From the NCBI GenBank assembly GCA_013112585.1, contig JABFGH010000010.1, forward strand, positions 113,871-177,870: a stretch of DNA of 64,000 nt, written 5' to 3'. The notes beneath the pieces are model-generated. The model made no database searches and was not told where the DNA came from. It was given only the letters and a program-made list of their open reading frames with translations. Positions 28,118 to 36,948 of this stretch are shown piece after piece. The number at the start of each line of letters is the position of its first letter. Positions within the stretch are counted from its first letter, which is position 1. A program made the position numbers and the translations under genes. This stretch comes from Ignavibacteriota bacterium. GTDB lineage: Bacteria; Bacteroidota; Ignavibacteria; Ignavibacteriales; Melioribacteraceae.

Positions 28118-29254
28118 TTATACCCGTTCAAATTTCTTTTTGAGTTTTAAGAATTTGTTTTCAAAAATACTTTTTGAAATTGCTGAAATAAGAATTACAA
28201 AAAATGTTACGATTATATAAAACAAAATTGTTGAGACTGAATTGGGTAAACCATTTAAGAAGTTTTTAAGAAATAAAACAATGGCAAAAATTGTTATCAT
28301 GTGATACATGTAAATTCCATAAGAGATATCGCCGAGGTAATCCAAATATTTGTTATTGAGTTTCACAAAACTTTTTGGATTAAGCGAAACTGAAATTATT
28401 ATCCAGCAGAAAGCAGCCATTAACAAAAGTTCGGAAAAAATTGGAGTAGTAAATAAAATAGTAAATTGGGGAATGTGTTCAATTAAAAAACTCTGCAAAA
28501 GAAATTTTGATACTAGAAAAGAGAATACCGCGAATTGTATAGCGTTTGAAAAAAACCATCGAGATTCAATTGGCTTTTCGGTATAGTAGATATAATAAGC
28601 ACCAAAAGCTCCAATTGCCATCGCCTCAAATTTTAAAAGACCAATTATTTGCCGGGCTACATCGTTAAAATATCCGAGGTATGAAAATGCCATTATGATA
28701 ACTTTTATAATAAAGATGGCAATTATCAATTGTAGAAAATATTTCTTAAAAAATTTAGTAAGCGGTGCCCACATCAAATAATATATTTCTTCTACACCAA
28801 TAGACCAAAGGGGATCAAGCAAGTGTGTGCCGTAAAGAATATTTACCACAAATGGCATGAAGAAAACAAAATATCCTATTGTCTCACCAAATGTATATGG
28901 CATTTGGTAGTTGTAATTGAAAAATTCTAAAATAAATGGCAGAAGAACTGTACCGATTAGAACCAGTAAATAATAAAGGGGCCAAATTCTAAGTACACGT
29001 CGTATATAAAAATTCCTAACACTTATATCTCCCGTCTTTGTTTCTTCTTTTAATAAAAGGTATGTTATTAAAAATCCGCTTAGCACAAAAAAGAAAGTAA
29101 CAGCTATACCGCCGTTATTAAATACTGTAAATTGCTTTAGATTGAATAACCCGTATTTTAATCTGATTTGTTCTGCATGATGAATAACAACAAGGTAGGC
29201 AGCTATAAAACGAAGTCCGTTTAGACCTTCAAAGAATTTTATTGTTTTAAACAT
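28118..29254 (-). CDS. Acyltransferase 3 family membrane protein (OafA/YrhL-like)
   Basis: This 378-residue integral membrane protein should transfer acyl (often acetyl) groups to an extracytoplasmic sugar or peptidoglycan. The N-terminus has FFEGLNGLRFIAAYLVVIHH, with the family's conserved Arg and His. FFVLSGFLITYLLLKE and DPLWSIGVEEIYYLMWAP are further signature segments, followed by about ten membrane helices. It lies alone, pointing into the repeat pair downstream. The family is sure; the acceptor is unknown. Confidence 0.9.
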   Translation of the reverse strand: MFKTIKFFEGLNGLRFIAAYLVVIHHAEQIRLKYGLFNLKQFTVFNNGGIAVTFFFVLSGFLITYLLLKEETKTGDISVRNFYIRRVLRIWPLYYLLVLIGTVLLPFILEFFNYNYQMPYTFGETIGYFVFFMPFVVNILYGTHLLDPLWSIGVEEIYYLMWAPLTKFFKKYFLQLIIAIFIIKVIIMAFSYLGYFNDVARQIIGLLKFEAMAIGAFGAYYIYYTEKPIESRWFFSNAIQFAVFSFLVSKFLLQSFLIEHIPQFTILFTTPIFSELLLMAAFCWIIISVSLNPKSFVKLNNKYLDYLGDISYGIYMYHMITIFAIVLFLKNFLNGLPNSVSTILFYIIVTFFVILISAISKSIFENKFLKLKKKFERV

Positions 29255-29399
29255 TTATCAGCACAGCATTAAGTAGAAGAGAAAAAGTAATAAGCATTAT
29301 TTATCATGTATTAAATTAAGAAAAAATAAAATTAATCAACTGAGATAGTTTTTACAATTAAATGGAATTACATCTTGAAAAAAATATTTTTGAAGCATA

Positions 29400-29750
29400 T
29401 CAGCTAAAGTTAAATACAGCAGTATCAAAAATTAAAATGATCTTTATGATCTTGCTGTTTTTTATTTTGAAGAATTGACTCATAAGTGTTTCTACACCCG
29501 GCTTACGAAAAGTATAAATAACATTGGCAGAACTTTCATTCCACGTGCTGCTAATGATATCGTAGGAACAATCATAGGGGGGATTCTCTTTTAATGAATT
29601 TATGTAATCTTCGGCAGAATTAAATTTGTAATATGGTCCAATAAATTCCAAATTCTGATGAAGGATTTTCCTTAGCTCATCAAAATTTTGTGTTTGAAAA
29701 AAAATATTCAAATACTCTTCAGCTAGTTCAATTGAATTCAAGTTCAGCAA
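29400..29750 (-). CDS. Small SnoaL/NTF2-like protein
   Basis: This 116-residue protein has the length and pattern of an NTF2-like α+β barrel: an N-terminal helix (LAEEYLNIFFQTQNFDELRK), EFIGPYYKFNSAEDYINSL, then β-strands. No catalytic residue can be named. It begins with TTG four bases after the stop of the SRPBCC gene, so the two are probably co-transcribed. Function unknown; a cytosolic small-molecule binding role is typical of the fold. Confidence 0.65.
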   Translation of the reverse strand: MLNLNSIELAEEYLNIFFQTQNFDELRKILHQNLEFIGPYYKFNSAEDYINSLKENPPYDCSYDIISSTWNESSANVIYTFRKPGVETLMSQFFKIKNSKIIKIILIFDTAVFNFS

Positions 29751-29754
29751 TTAA

Positions 29755-30192
29755 TTATACTTCAGCCTCTGCGAATGCTTTAAATTGATCTAAATATTTT
29801 TGCGATTGTTTTTTAAATGCTCCCGGCATAAGCATACCCATTAACTTCATAAACCCTTTGAATTGGAATTCATTTTCGGCAACCCATTTGGTTTTACCCG
29901 GCTCAATTTCTTCAAATGTATTTGATATATAATTCATAACCCCGTTAGCCTCGTATGTGCCGGAAAACTTTTTCGGAAGATCACGCTCAGTTATCGTTTC
30001 AATCATTTCTACCTCGCGCTTATTCATTTTGTAATTTAACTTTGCTTTTGCACCAACCTCACCGGGTGTGCCGCTTAGGTGCTCATAACTTACAAGTTCC
30101 GGCTGCCACTTTTTCATATTATCTGAATTATCAAATAGTTCAATCACTTTTGCGATTGGTAAATTTATCACGACTTCTGTATTATATTTCAT
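29755..30192 (-). CDS. SRPBCC (START-like) superfamily protein
   Basis: This 145-residue protein begins MKYNTEVVINLPIAKVIELF and continues with MKKWQPELVSYEHLSGTPGE, the usual opening of polyketide-cyclase/dehydrase-like SRPBCC proteins, which bind lipophilic ligands in a deep cavity. EPGKTKWVAENEFQFKG forms the later strands and the long C-terminal helix ends FKAFAEAEV. It sits between two NTF2-like genes, an arrangement suggesting small-molecule binding, but no ligand can be inferred. Confidence 0.8.
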   Translation of the reverse strand: MKYNTEVVINLPIAKVIELFDNSDNMKKWQPELVSYEHLSGTPGEVGAKAKLNYKMNKREVEMIETITERDLPKKFSGTYEANGVMNYISNTFEEIEPGKTKWVAENEFQFKGFMKLMGMLMPGAFKKQSQKYLDQFKAFAEAEV

Positions 30193-30238
30193 TGTTGAAC
30201 TCCATTTTTATTAAAAAAATAATGCAGATAAAAATCTG

Positions 30239-30583
30239 CTAATCGTCAATAAATCCAATTATGGATTTAATTTTATTTTTTTCAATCTCCCCAAAAAATG
30301 TACTGTTTACAACTTCGTTTGAAACTTTCTTTATCTCTAAATTAAATCTAAAACAATCTTGATGAAATTTCGGCTCGCCTTTCAAAGTTATACTATTGCT
30401 AATGCTTATTCTAAATTTATTAATAAAAAAATGAAGCTCGTTTAGACTTGTTAATTTTTTAGTAACAAAATCGTCGGAATAGCTGCCGTTGTCATCAAAA
30501 CTCAGCTGAAGCAGTCTATGGCGTTCTGAATTATCTTCATTATTCCAAGCCCCTACAAATCTTTCAATTATTTCTTTCTGCAT
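30239..30583 (-). CDS. Small NTF2/SnoaL-like protein
   Basis: The ATG at 30583 gives 114 residues starting MQKEIIERFVGAWNNEDNSE, which is the familiar first helix of SnoaL-like proteins, followed by FDDNGSYSDDF and later β-strands. It is similar in plan to the protein at 29400-29750 but clearly different in sequence. It lies 46 bases upstream of the SRPBCC gene on the same strand. Function unknown. Confidence 0.7.
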   Translation of the reverse strand: MQKEIIERFVGAWNNEDNSERHRLLQLSFDDNGSYSDDFVTKKLTSLNELHFFINKFRISISNSITLKGEPKFHQDCFRFNLEIKKVSNEVVNSTFFGEIEKNKIKSIIGFIDD

Positions 30584-30613
30584 CAAAAACCCTCATATTA
30601 AATTTGAAGAAAC

Positions 30614-31321
30614 TCAGCATCTCGCCATTTTCCTTTTTTTACCAATTCTATTTTTATCTTTTACTTTTTGAATATACTCCCGTGCTGCGGGAACTTTGCA
30701 AGCTGTTCCGCCCATATCTACATTTACCTTGCCGACTTTGTCTGCAGTTTTCAATGCTTCAATTGTTAAGTCTTCAACGTAGCATCCAAGAGCAATTACA
30801 AAACCATTCATTGTGTGGCGTACTCTATTTTTTGAATTTTGTAAATCCTTCTCAACACGCTTCAGCAATTTCTTTAACAATTTCAAATCGAGTTCATCAT
30901 CATCTTTTATTGAAACTAAATTTGAAAGTGTTGCCCACCCGGCTGCGGCTATCATTTCTTTATCTGAATCTATCCATTCCAATGCAAGTTCAAATCCGTG
31001 ATTACTTTCGGCAGTTATCCAGGGCACTGTATATTCGCTTAGCATATACCAGTAGGCATTCTTTGCCCACTTCTGTAAATCCTTTTTAGTCATTAAATTT
31101 TCATCGGCTATCAAACCGGCAAAATACATTGCATCGGAATTTCCGGTGTCATACAAATCTAAGGAAAGCTTATAATCTTTTTTGATCTTTTTTACTATCG
31201 GTTTCATATCGCCGACTTTAACACCGAAGAATGGTTCCTTAGCCCCGTGGTTCATTAAAACTTTTTTTGTTTGATCACTTCCATGTTTTTTTAATTCTTC
31301 CATTACTTCTTTGTAAGTCAT
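30614..31321 (-). CDS. AlkD-like DNA alkylation repair (HEAT-repeat) protein
   Basis: This 235-residue protein belongs to the DNA alkylation repair family, whose AlkD members excise alkylated purines. It opens MTYKEVMEELKKHGSDQTKK and shows helical repeats with GVKVGDMKPIVKKI, WITAESNHGFELALEW and MIAAAGWATLSNLV. The C-terminus is lysine/arginine-rich (GKKRKMARC). No catalytic Asp was assigned by alignment, so glycosylase activity is assumed only from the family. It is a separate unit on the minus strand. Confidence 0.85.
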   Translation of the reverse strand: MTYKEVMEELKKHGSDQTKKVLMNHGAKEPFFGVKVGDMKPIVKKIKKDYKLSLDLYDTGNSDAMYFAGLIADENLMTKKDLQKWAKNAYWYMLSEYTVPWITAESNHGFELALEWIDSDKEMIAAAGWATLSNLVSIKDDDELDLKLLKKLLKRVEKDLQNSKNRVRHTMNGFVIALGCYVEDLTIEALKTADKVGKVNVDMGGTACKVPAAREYIQKVKDKNRIGKKRKMARC

Positions 31322-31443
31322 GTTCTAATCGTCCTAATTTTATATTAATAATCAGAAAATAATACAAGATATCTTAAAAGCAAAAAAGATAATGCACAGT
31401 GAAAAAATATTGAATTGAAGAAAATCTAAATAAAAAAACGATC

Positions 31444-31989
31444 TTAAGGCAGCAAAATAGTTGCAGCAATTACCGTTGTCCACAATCCGTTTTTATTTCC
31501 TCTTGCTGATTTTGTAACATTGAATGTTCTAACAATTTCACCGGACATTTTAAATACTTGTAATTTTTCATTCCATGCTTTATCCGGATCAAAATCAATT
31601 CCCAAAGTGGTTGCAAGCATAGAAGCAGCTAAATCTTCCGCATAATCACCGGCAACTCCTTCAGTTTCACCAAATGGATGATGCTCTGATAAATAGCCGT
31701 ACATTTTTTTATCTGCCGGTATAGCAGCGCCAATTGAAGCGGCAACTAATCTATTTGGTTCACTTGTTGCATTACGTGCCATAACCGCGTGAATAATTTG
31801 TCCGGGCTTGAGCTGCTCTAAACCTTTTTCGCGGGTAATTTTTTTGCAGCCAACGGGATAAATACTGCTGACTGTAACAATATTATATTTTTCAATACCG
31901 GCATCACGTAAAGCCAATTCAAACGAAGCCAAATACTCCTTATGAACACCAACACCTTTTGTGAAAAACAACTGTTTTGGTACGTACAA
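31444..31989 (-). CDS. pdaD: Pyruvoyl-dependent arginine decarboxylase
   Basis: The enzyme decarboxylates arginine to agmatine, starting polyamine synthesis. It is made as a proenzyme that cuts itself at a serine to form the pyruvoyl group. The site is visible as [13 protein letters not shown]. Other family words are [20 protein letters not shown] and [20 protein letters not shown]. With 181 residues it has the usual length. It starts with TTG 14 bases after the tyrS stop, giving the operon smpB-tyrS-pdaD. Gene order, rather than pathway, seems to link these genes. Confidence 0.92.
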   Translation of the reverse strand: MYVPKQLFFTKGVGVHKEYLASFELALRDAGIEKYNIVTVSSIYPVGCKKITREKGLEQLKPGQIIHAVMARNATSEPNRLVAASIGAAIPADKKMYGYLSEHHPFGETEGVAGDYAEDLAASMLATTLGIDFDPDKAWNEKLQVFKMSGEIVRTFNVTKSARGNKNGLWTTVIAATILLP

Positions 31990-32003
31990 TTTCTACCTCT
32001 TTC

Positions 32004-33227
32004 TTATTTAATCAGTTTAATAAATTTTCTTTTACCAACTTTTAAGATCATTCCATCATCAATTGATATATTTGATTTAAAGTCAGTAATTTTTTTATCA
32101 TTAATTGAAACTCCTCCCTGAAGCACCAGTCGTCTTGCTTCAGATTTTGTTGGAGCAAAATTTACTAGATTAATCAAATCTAAAATATTTATTTCGGAAT
32201 CATCAATTTTCATTTCCGGCAGGTCATCCGGCACACCTTTTTTAATAAATATTTTATCAAACTCTTGCTCAGCATTCATTGCAGCATCTTTTGAATGATA
32301 CATTTCTACAAGTTTACGAGCAAGTGCCCGTTTAATATCTCTTGGATTTTTGGTATCATCTTCCAGTTCTGCCTTAATATTTTTTAACTCTTCATTACTA
32401 ACATTTGTCGCCAGCTCGTAGTAGATAAAAATTAAATCATCGGGTACAGATAGCGTTCTTCCGTAAATATCTTTCGGGCTGTCATCAATGCCGATATAGT
32501 TATCGTAGGACTTACTCATTTTTTCAACGCCGTCTGTACCAACAAGCAGCGGCATTGTTAAAATAACCTGTGGCTCCATTCCATGCTCACGCTGAATATC
32601 GCGACCTACGAGCAAATTGAACTTTTGATCCGTGCCGCCTAACTCAACATCACTTTTAATAACAACAGAATCCATCGCCTGTGCAAGGGGGTATAAAAGT
32701 TCGTGCATACTAATTGGTGTGTTGCTCTTATATCGCTTTGTAAAATCATCACGCTCAAGCATTCTTGCTACTGTATATTTTGAAGCAAGCTCAATCACTT
32801 GCTGAAAATTCATTTTACCCAGCCAATCAGAATTATGAACAATTTTAGTTTTATCTTTATTCAATATTTTTGATGCTTGAACAAAATAAGACTCACCATT
32901 TTTTCTTGCTTCTTCAAAAGTAAGGGGAGGGCGGGTAGCATTTCTGCCTGAAGGATCTCCTATCATGCCCGTAAAATCACCAATAATTAAAATTGCCTGA
33001 TGACCCAGTTCTTGAAACTGTGCGAGCTTACGCAGCACAACAGAGTGCCCTAAATGCAGGTCCGGTCTCGTAGGATCACAGCCGAGTTTTATATTCAACG
33101 GAGTTTTCTTTTCGATAGCGTTAGATATTTTTTTCTCCAATTCCTCTTCGGGGATAATTTCTGAGGTTCCCCTTCTTATTAAATCCATCTGTTCATTTAA
33201 TGATGGAAATATTATTTCGTTACTCAA
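32004..33227 (-). CDS. tyrS: Tyrosyl-tRNA synthetase
   Basis: This class I synthetase charges tRNA-Tyr. The ATP-binding HIGH motif appears as DLHLGHSVVLRK, the KMSKS loop as DGVEKMSKSYDN, and the tyrosine site includes GGTDQKFNLL. An S4 RNA-binding domain forms the C-terminus (TKSEARRLVLQGGVSINDKK). At 407 residues it belongs to the TyrZ-like subgroup. It begins with TTG (MSNEIIFPS). It follows smpB by 32 bases on the minus strand. No T-box leader is visible. Confidence 0.95.
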   Translation of the reverse strand: MSNEIIFPSLNEQMDLIRRGTSEIIPEEELEKKISNAIEKKTPLNIKLGCDPTRPDLHLGHSVVLRKLAQFQELGHQAILIIGDFTGMIGDPSGRNATRPPLTFEEARKNGESYFVQASKILNKDKTKIVHNSDWLGKMNFQQVIELASKYTVARMLERDDFTKRYKSNTPISMHELLYPLAQAMDSVVIKSDVELGGTDQKFNLLVGRDIQREHGMEPQVILTMPLLVGTDGVEKMSKSYDNYIGIDDSPKDIYGRTLSVPDDLIFIYYELATNVSNEELKNIKAELEDDTKNPRDIKRALARKLVEMYHSKDAAMNAEQEFDKIFIKKGVPDDLPEMKIDDSEINILDLINLVNFAPTKSEARRLVLQGGVSINDKKITDFKSNISIDDGMILKVGKRKFIKLIK

Positions 33228-33259
33228 ATTTAAAACTCCAATTAATTTTTATTCAAAAA

Positions 33260-33715
33260 CTATAATTTAAATTTACGTTCAACATCACGCTGAGCATCTT
33301 TATCGGCAATATCTCTTCTTTTATCATAAATCTTTTTACCTTTAGCAAGTGCCAGTTCAACTTTAACTTTTCCTTTTGAAAAATAAAGTCTCAGCGGAAT
33401 AAGCGTATTACCTTTTTCATTTACCGCTTTCGACAATTTTCTAATTTCACTTTTGTGCAAAAGTAATCTTCGGGGTCTAAGCGGATCGTGGTTGTACCTA
33501 TTGCCATGATCGTAAACGCTAATATGAGCACTTAGCAGCCAAACCTCGCCGCCGGAAATGGATGCATAGCTGTCAATCAAATTGGCTTTATTCTGCCGCA
33601 ATGCTTTTACTTCAGTGCCAACCAGTGAAATACCGGCTTCATAAGTTTGAATAATGTGGTACTCATGCCGGGCTTTTCGGTTAACGGTTATATTTTTTTC
33701 GTTCTTTTCTGTCAT
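33260..33715 (-). CDS. smpB: SsrA-binding protein SmpB
   Basis: SmpB delivers tmRNA to stalled ribosomes. This 151-residue protein has the standard layout: NRKARHEYHIIQTYEAGISL, GTEVKALRQNKANLIDSYAS, the RNA-contact segment HDPLRPRRLLLHKSEI, and the basic tail GKKIYDKRRDIADKDAQRD. The ATG follows a clear intergenic stretch and is the first gene of a minus-strand operon with tyrS and pdaD. No ssrA gene was recognised in this window. Confidence 0.95.
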   Translation of the reverse strand: MTEKNEKNITVNRKARHEYHIIQTYEAGISLVGTEVKALRQNKANLIDSYASISGGEVWLLSAHISVYDHGNRYNHDPLRPRRLLLHKSEIRKLSKAVNEKGNTLIPLRLYFSKGKVKVELALAKGKKIYDKRRDIADKDAQRDVERKFKL

Positions 33716-33785
33716 CGTTTTAAAATTTAAGTCACAAAGTTATTTTTAATGAATAACTAATGCAATAGATAATTATAGCTAAGTC

Positions 33786-33990
33786 CTAATTATAACTGTA
33801 AATATTCTTCAACTCCTTTGGGGTTTCGTAAAAAACTATTTTCTTTATTCCAAAGGATGCTCCTATGGTTATTTACATTTGACTACTTTGTAGTCCTACA
33901 AAATTACCCCCGAAGGGGTTAAAGGTTAATAACCACGGATAGAATCAGTGGTAAATGATCACAATGCTATAATGAACTACGCAGTAGTTC
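33786..33990. repeat. Intergenic palindrome cluster (33716-34090)
   Basis: This 375-base gap between smpB and a lipoprotein gene holds no gene. It carries short palindromes: gactactttgtagtc (33881-33895), acccccgaaggggt (33906-33919) and gaactacgcagtagttc (33974-33990), plus ccaaaggatgctcctatgg near 33850. The actac/gtagt and cccc/gggg types match those at 5001-5088. Confidence 0.7.
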
Positions 33991-34090
33991 AAGTATAAAT
34001 TATTTTTTGCTATTCTTAATGAAACATAATCATAATTATCATTCACAACGAATTTAGCATTGTGATTATTGTTAAATAAAATAATTGAAA

Positions 34091-34930
34091 TCAATCGGGA
34101 TAATTAATTTTATATCCGCTAACATTTCTATCAACGGGTTTATCAACTTCAAGGTTGTAAAGCAGATTAGGGTTAGTTAGTCTAACGATCATCACTTCCT
34201 TAATTTTACTAACGGGTACAACATCGTCACCTAATCCGTTTGTACTTTTTTGGCTCGACCAATAAACAACATTCAACGAATCATTTTTATCAATATGCCA
34301 GCCGAGGAAAACTACCGAATGACCGCCACCGCTTTTCCATGAGATGTTCATAAAGTCGCCGGGTTGTGCATTTTTCGGTTCAATCACATTTCCTATTCCG
34401 CTATACTGCACTAAAGCAAAGTGATTACCATATCCATCATCATTCCAGTTACCCCAAAACTTTATTCCATCTTCTCTGCGGCTTCCGTCAACTTCCTGCA
34501 TCCTAATCGATTCAAAAATAGCATCGTTAAGAATTTTATTTGAATCAGAATAGATAGAATTTAATCCTTCGATAAATGCTGAGTAGGATGCCCCGCTGCA
34601 ATAACTTGTTGTTCTTTCTAAATCAAATAGATCTTTGCCGAAAAGTTTTAAGTCATACCCAATAGGGGATTCCGGAGGGTCGGCTTTAATTCCGACAAAG
34701 TATCCTCCGCCATCCATCGCTGATGATTGAACTTTATCAATTCCTTTAAGTACATCGAGATTATAACCCGAAGTGTATTTACCGAATATTTCAAAATGAT
34801 TTTGATTGTAAGTGCCTTCACTAAAGACTGAATCTTTCAGTATAAGCCAATCATTTTGAGCTTTTGATGAACAACTGATAGTTAAAATTAATATTGTTAA
34901 TAACTGAATTACTGCTTTTAGAATTTTCAT
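34091..34930 (-). CDS. Lipoprotein with a possible NlpC/CHAP-like cysteine hydrolase domain
   Basis: This 279-residue protein has a lipoprotein signal (LILTISCSS). Two segments resemble the catalytic centre of CHAP/NlpC-type amidases: a Cys in TTSYCSGASYSAFIEGL and a His in SWKSGGGHSVVFLGWH, about 100 residues later. PGDFMNISW just before the His is also typical. The assignment is by motif only. It is divergent from the GH13 gene at 35081 and shares a 150-base promoter region with it; a cell-wall or peptide-cleaving role is possible but unproven. Confidence 0.6.
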   Translation of the reverse strand: MKILKAVIQLLTILILTISCSSKAQNDWLILKDSVFSEGTYNQNHFEIFGKYTSGYNLDVLKGIDKVQSSAMDGGGYFVGIKADPPESPIGYDLKLFGKDLFDLERTTSYCSGASYSAFIEGLNSIYSDSNKILNDAIFESIRMQEVDGSRREDGIKFWGNWNDDGYGNHFALVQYSGIGNVIEPKNAQPGDFMNISWKSGGGHSVVFLGWHIDKNDSLNVVYWSSQKSTNGLGDDVVPVSKIKEVMIVRLTNPNLLYNLEVDKPVDRNVSGYKINYPD

Positions 34931-34954
34931 TTCTACTCTTTAATGTTCAAATAG

Positions 34955-34976
34955 TACTTACCTATTTAGGTAGGTA
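34955..34976. promoter_or_regulatory. Palindromic candidate operator between divergent genes
   Basis: An inverted repeat tacctatttaggta, within tacttacctatttaggtagg, lies 25-46 bases upstream of the lipoprotein start and about 105 bases before the GH13 gene. It could bind a regulator acting on either. No regulator gene is near. Confidence 0.3.
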
Positions 34977-35080
34977 TCTTTTTATTCAATTATAAATTAT
35001 TTTTTATCGCAAAATATAATCTAAATTCTGATTTAACTAAATCTTTATTTTATTAACTATGCACGTGCTAAATACTATCA

Positions 35081-36919
35081 ATGATTAAGAAACTTGTCAT
35101 ATTTTTACTTCTAATATTTACTTCAATAAATATTTCCATAGCCCAAAAAATTAGTTTTAACAAAATTGAACCCCCTAACTGGTGGGCTGGAATGAAGTTA
35201 AATAAAATTCAATTAATGGTTTATGGAGAAAACTTAGAGAACATAAAAGTTGATAGCAAAGATGATAATCTTGGTATAAATAAAATTCATCATGTAAAAA
35301 ATGATTCCTATTCATTTATTGATATTGAAATAGCCGGTAACATTTTGCCGGGTGATTATGATTTAGTTTTTGCAAACGATACTGATACTTTAATTTATAG
35401 TTTTCCAATATTGGCACGTGAACTTAAAGCTGAAGAACATCGCGGTTTCTCAAATGAGGATGTAATTTATTTAATTTTTCCCGATAGATTTGTTAATGGT
35501 GATAACTCAAATGATCTGATCAAAAATGAGTATGAATCATTTGAGTTTGGTGAGTTGAACGGAAGGCATGGCGGCGATATTGCAGGCATGATTAGCAAAC
35601 TGGACTACATAAAAGATTTGGGCTTCACTGCTATATGGTCAACTCCCATGCTCGAAAACAATATGTACATGAGTTATCATGGCTATGCGGCAACTGATCT
35701 TTATAAAATTGATACAAGATTCGGCAGTAATGAACTTTATAAAAAATTTGCAGAAGAAGCGCGGGGCAAAGGATTAAAAATTATTTATGATCATGTTGCA
35801 AATCATATTGGTGTTAATCATCACTGGATTAATAATCCTCCAATGGAAGATTGGATAAACGGAACAGTTGAAAATCATTCCGCAAACCTTCACAATAAGA
35901 TGGCTGCATTTGATATTAACAGCGACTCGCTAATGATAGTGAATGCACAAACCGGCTGGTTCACAAACTATATGCCCGATCTAAATCAAAAAAATGAATT
36001 TGCTGCTAACTATATTATTCAAAATACTATTTGGTGGATTGAGTATGCAGGTATTGACGGAATAAGAGAAGATACATTTCCTTATAACGATATAAAATTT
36101 ATGGGAAGATGGGCTGAAACTATTTTACATGAATACCCGAACTTTAATATTGTCGGTGAAGTTTGGAAGGGGCAAAGTGCAACTCTTGCTTCATATCAAG
36201 CTGATTCTAAATTACAAAATTTAGTTGAAACTAATTTACCTGCTGTTACTGACTTTGCTTTAAGGGATGCACTAACATACTTTCTGCAGGGCTCCCAATC
36301 ACTTCAAGCTGTTTACGAAATTTTTGCAAAAGATTATCTATACAGCAACCCGAATAATCTGCTGGTGTTTTTAGATAACCATGATATTGACAGGGCAATG
36401 TATAATGCGGATGGAAATGTAGAAAAGTTCAAATTAGCATTAACTATAATTTTAACCGCCCGCGGAATTCCTCAGATACTTTACGGCACCGAGATTGGTA
36501 TAAATGAAGGGAGTCATCATGGTAAAATCCGTAAACCGTTTCCCGGCGGATTTAAAAATGATAGTGAAAATAAATTTATTGAAGAAGGCAGAACTGAATC
36601 TGAAAATGATATTTTTAATTATCTGAAAAAGCTGTTGAACATTCGTAAAAGTAATACAGCATTGGCTTCAGGGAAACTGCTTCATTATCCTCCCATGAAT
36701 AATGTTTATGTTTATTTCAAAGAAGATACTGAAGGTAAATACTTTATTATGCTTAACGGAAATGATAATGAACAAGAGTTTTCTATCGAACATCTTCAAT
36801 ATAAATTTGCGGACTCAAAACAATTAACAAATTTAATGGATGATGAAAAAATTGAACTGCAGCCTGATCTTAAAATTAAATTAAGCGGCTATACAGCTAA
36901 AGTATTTAAAGTTGAATAA
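35081..36919 (+). CDS. Secreted α-amylase family GH13 enzyme (cyclomaltodextrinase/SusA-like)
   Basis: This 612-residue enzyme should hydrolyse α-1,4-glucans or cyclodextrins in the periplasm. A signal peptide ends near SIAQ. An N-terminal β-domain (about 25-110) precedes the barrel, as in cyclomaltodextrinases. Catalytic residues are Asp331 (GIDGIREDTFPY), Glu360 (IVGEVWKG) and Asp435 (FLDNHDIDRA). YLIFPDRFVNGD is also typical of this subgroup. The C-terminal β-domain is complete. An SLC45-like MFS transporter follows after 29 bases, so the pair may degrade and import maltodextrins. Confidence 0.9.
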   Translation: MIKKLVIFLLLIFTSINISIAQKISFNKIEPPNWWAGMKLNKIQLMVYGENLENIKVDSKDDNLGINKIHHVKNDSYSFIDIEIAGNILPGDYDLVFANDTDTLIYSFPILARELKAEEHRGFSNEDVIYLIFPDRFVNGDNSNDLIKNEYESFEFGELNGRHGGDIAGMISKLDYIKDLGFTAIWSTPMLENNMYMSYHGYAATDLYKIDTRFGSNELYKKFAEEARGKGLKIIYDHVANHIGVNHHWINNPPMEDWINGTVENHSANLHNKMAAFDINSDSLMIVNAQTGWFTNYMPDLNQKNEFAANYIIQNTIWWIEYAGIDGIREDTFPYNDIKFMGRWAETILHEYPNFNIVGEVWKGQSATLASYQADSKLQNLVETNLPAVTDFALRDALTYFLQGSQSLQAVYEIFAKDYLYSNPNNLLVFLDNHDIDRAMYNADGNVEKFKLALTIILTARGIPQILYGTEIGINEGSHHGKIRKPFPGGFKNDSENKFIEEGRTESENDIFNYLKKLLNIRKSNTALASGKLLHYPPMNNVYVYFKEDTEGKYFIMLNGNDNEQEFSIEHLQYKFADSKQLTNLMDDEKIELQPDLKIKLSGYTAKVFKVE

Positions 36920-36948
36920 TGTTTCAAAATATTTTTTATAGGTGAACA

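Noticed and set aside
33260..33715. A tmRNA (ssrA) gene next to smpB
   Set aside because: I looked for a tRNA-like end and tag reading frame in the flanks of smpB and saw none; only palindromic repeats are present.
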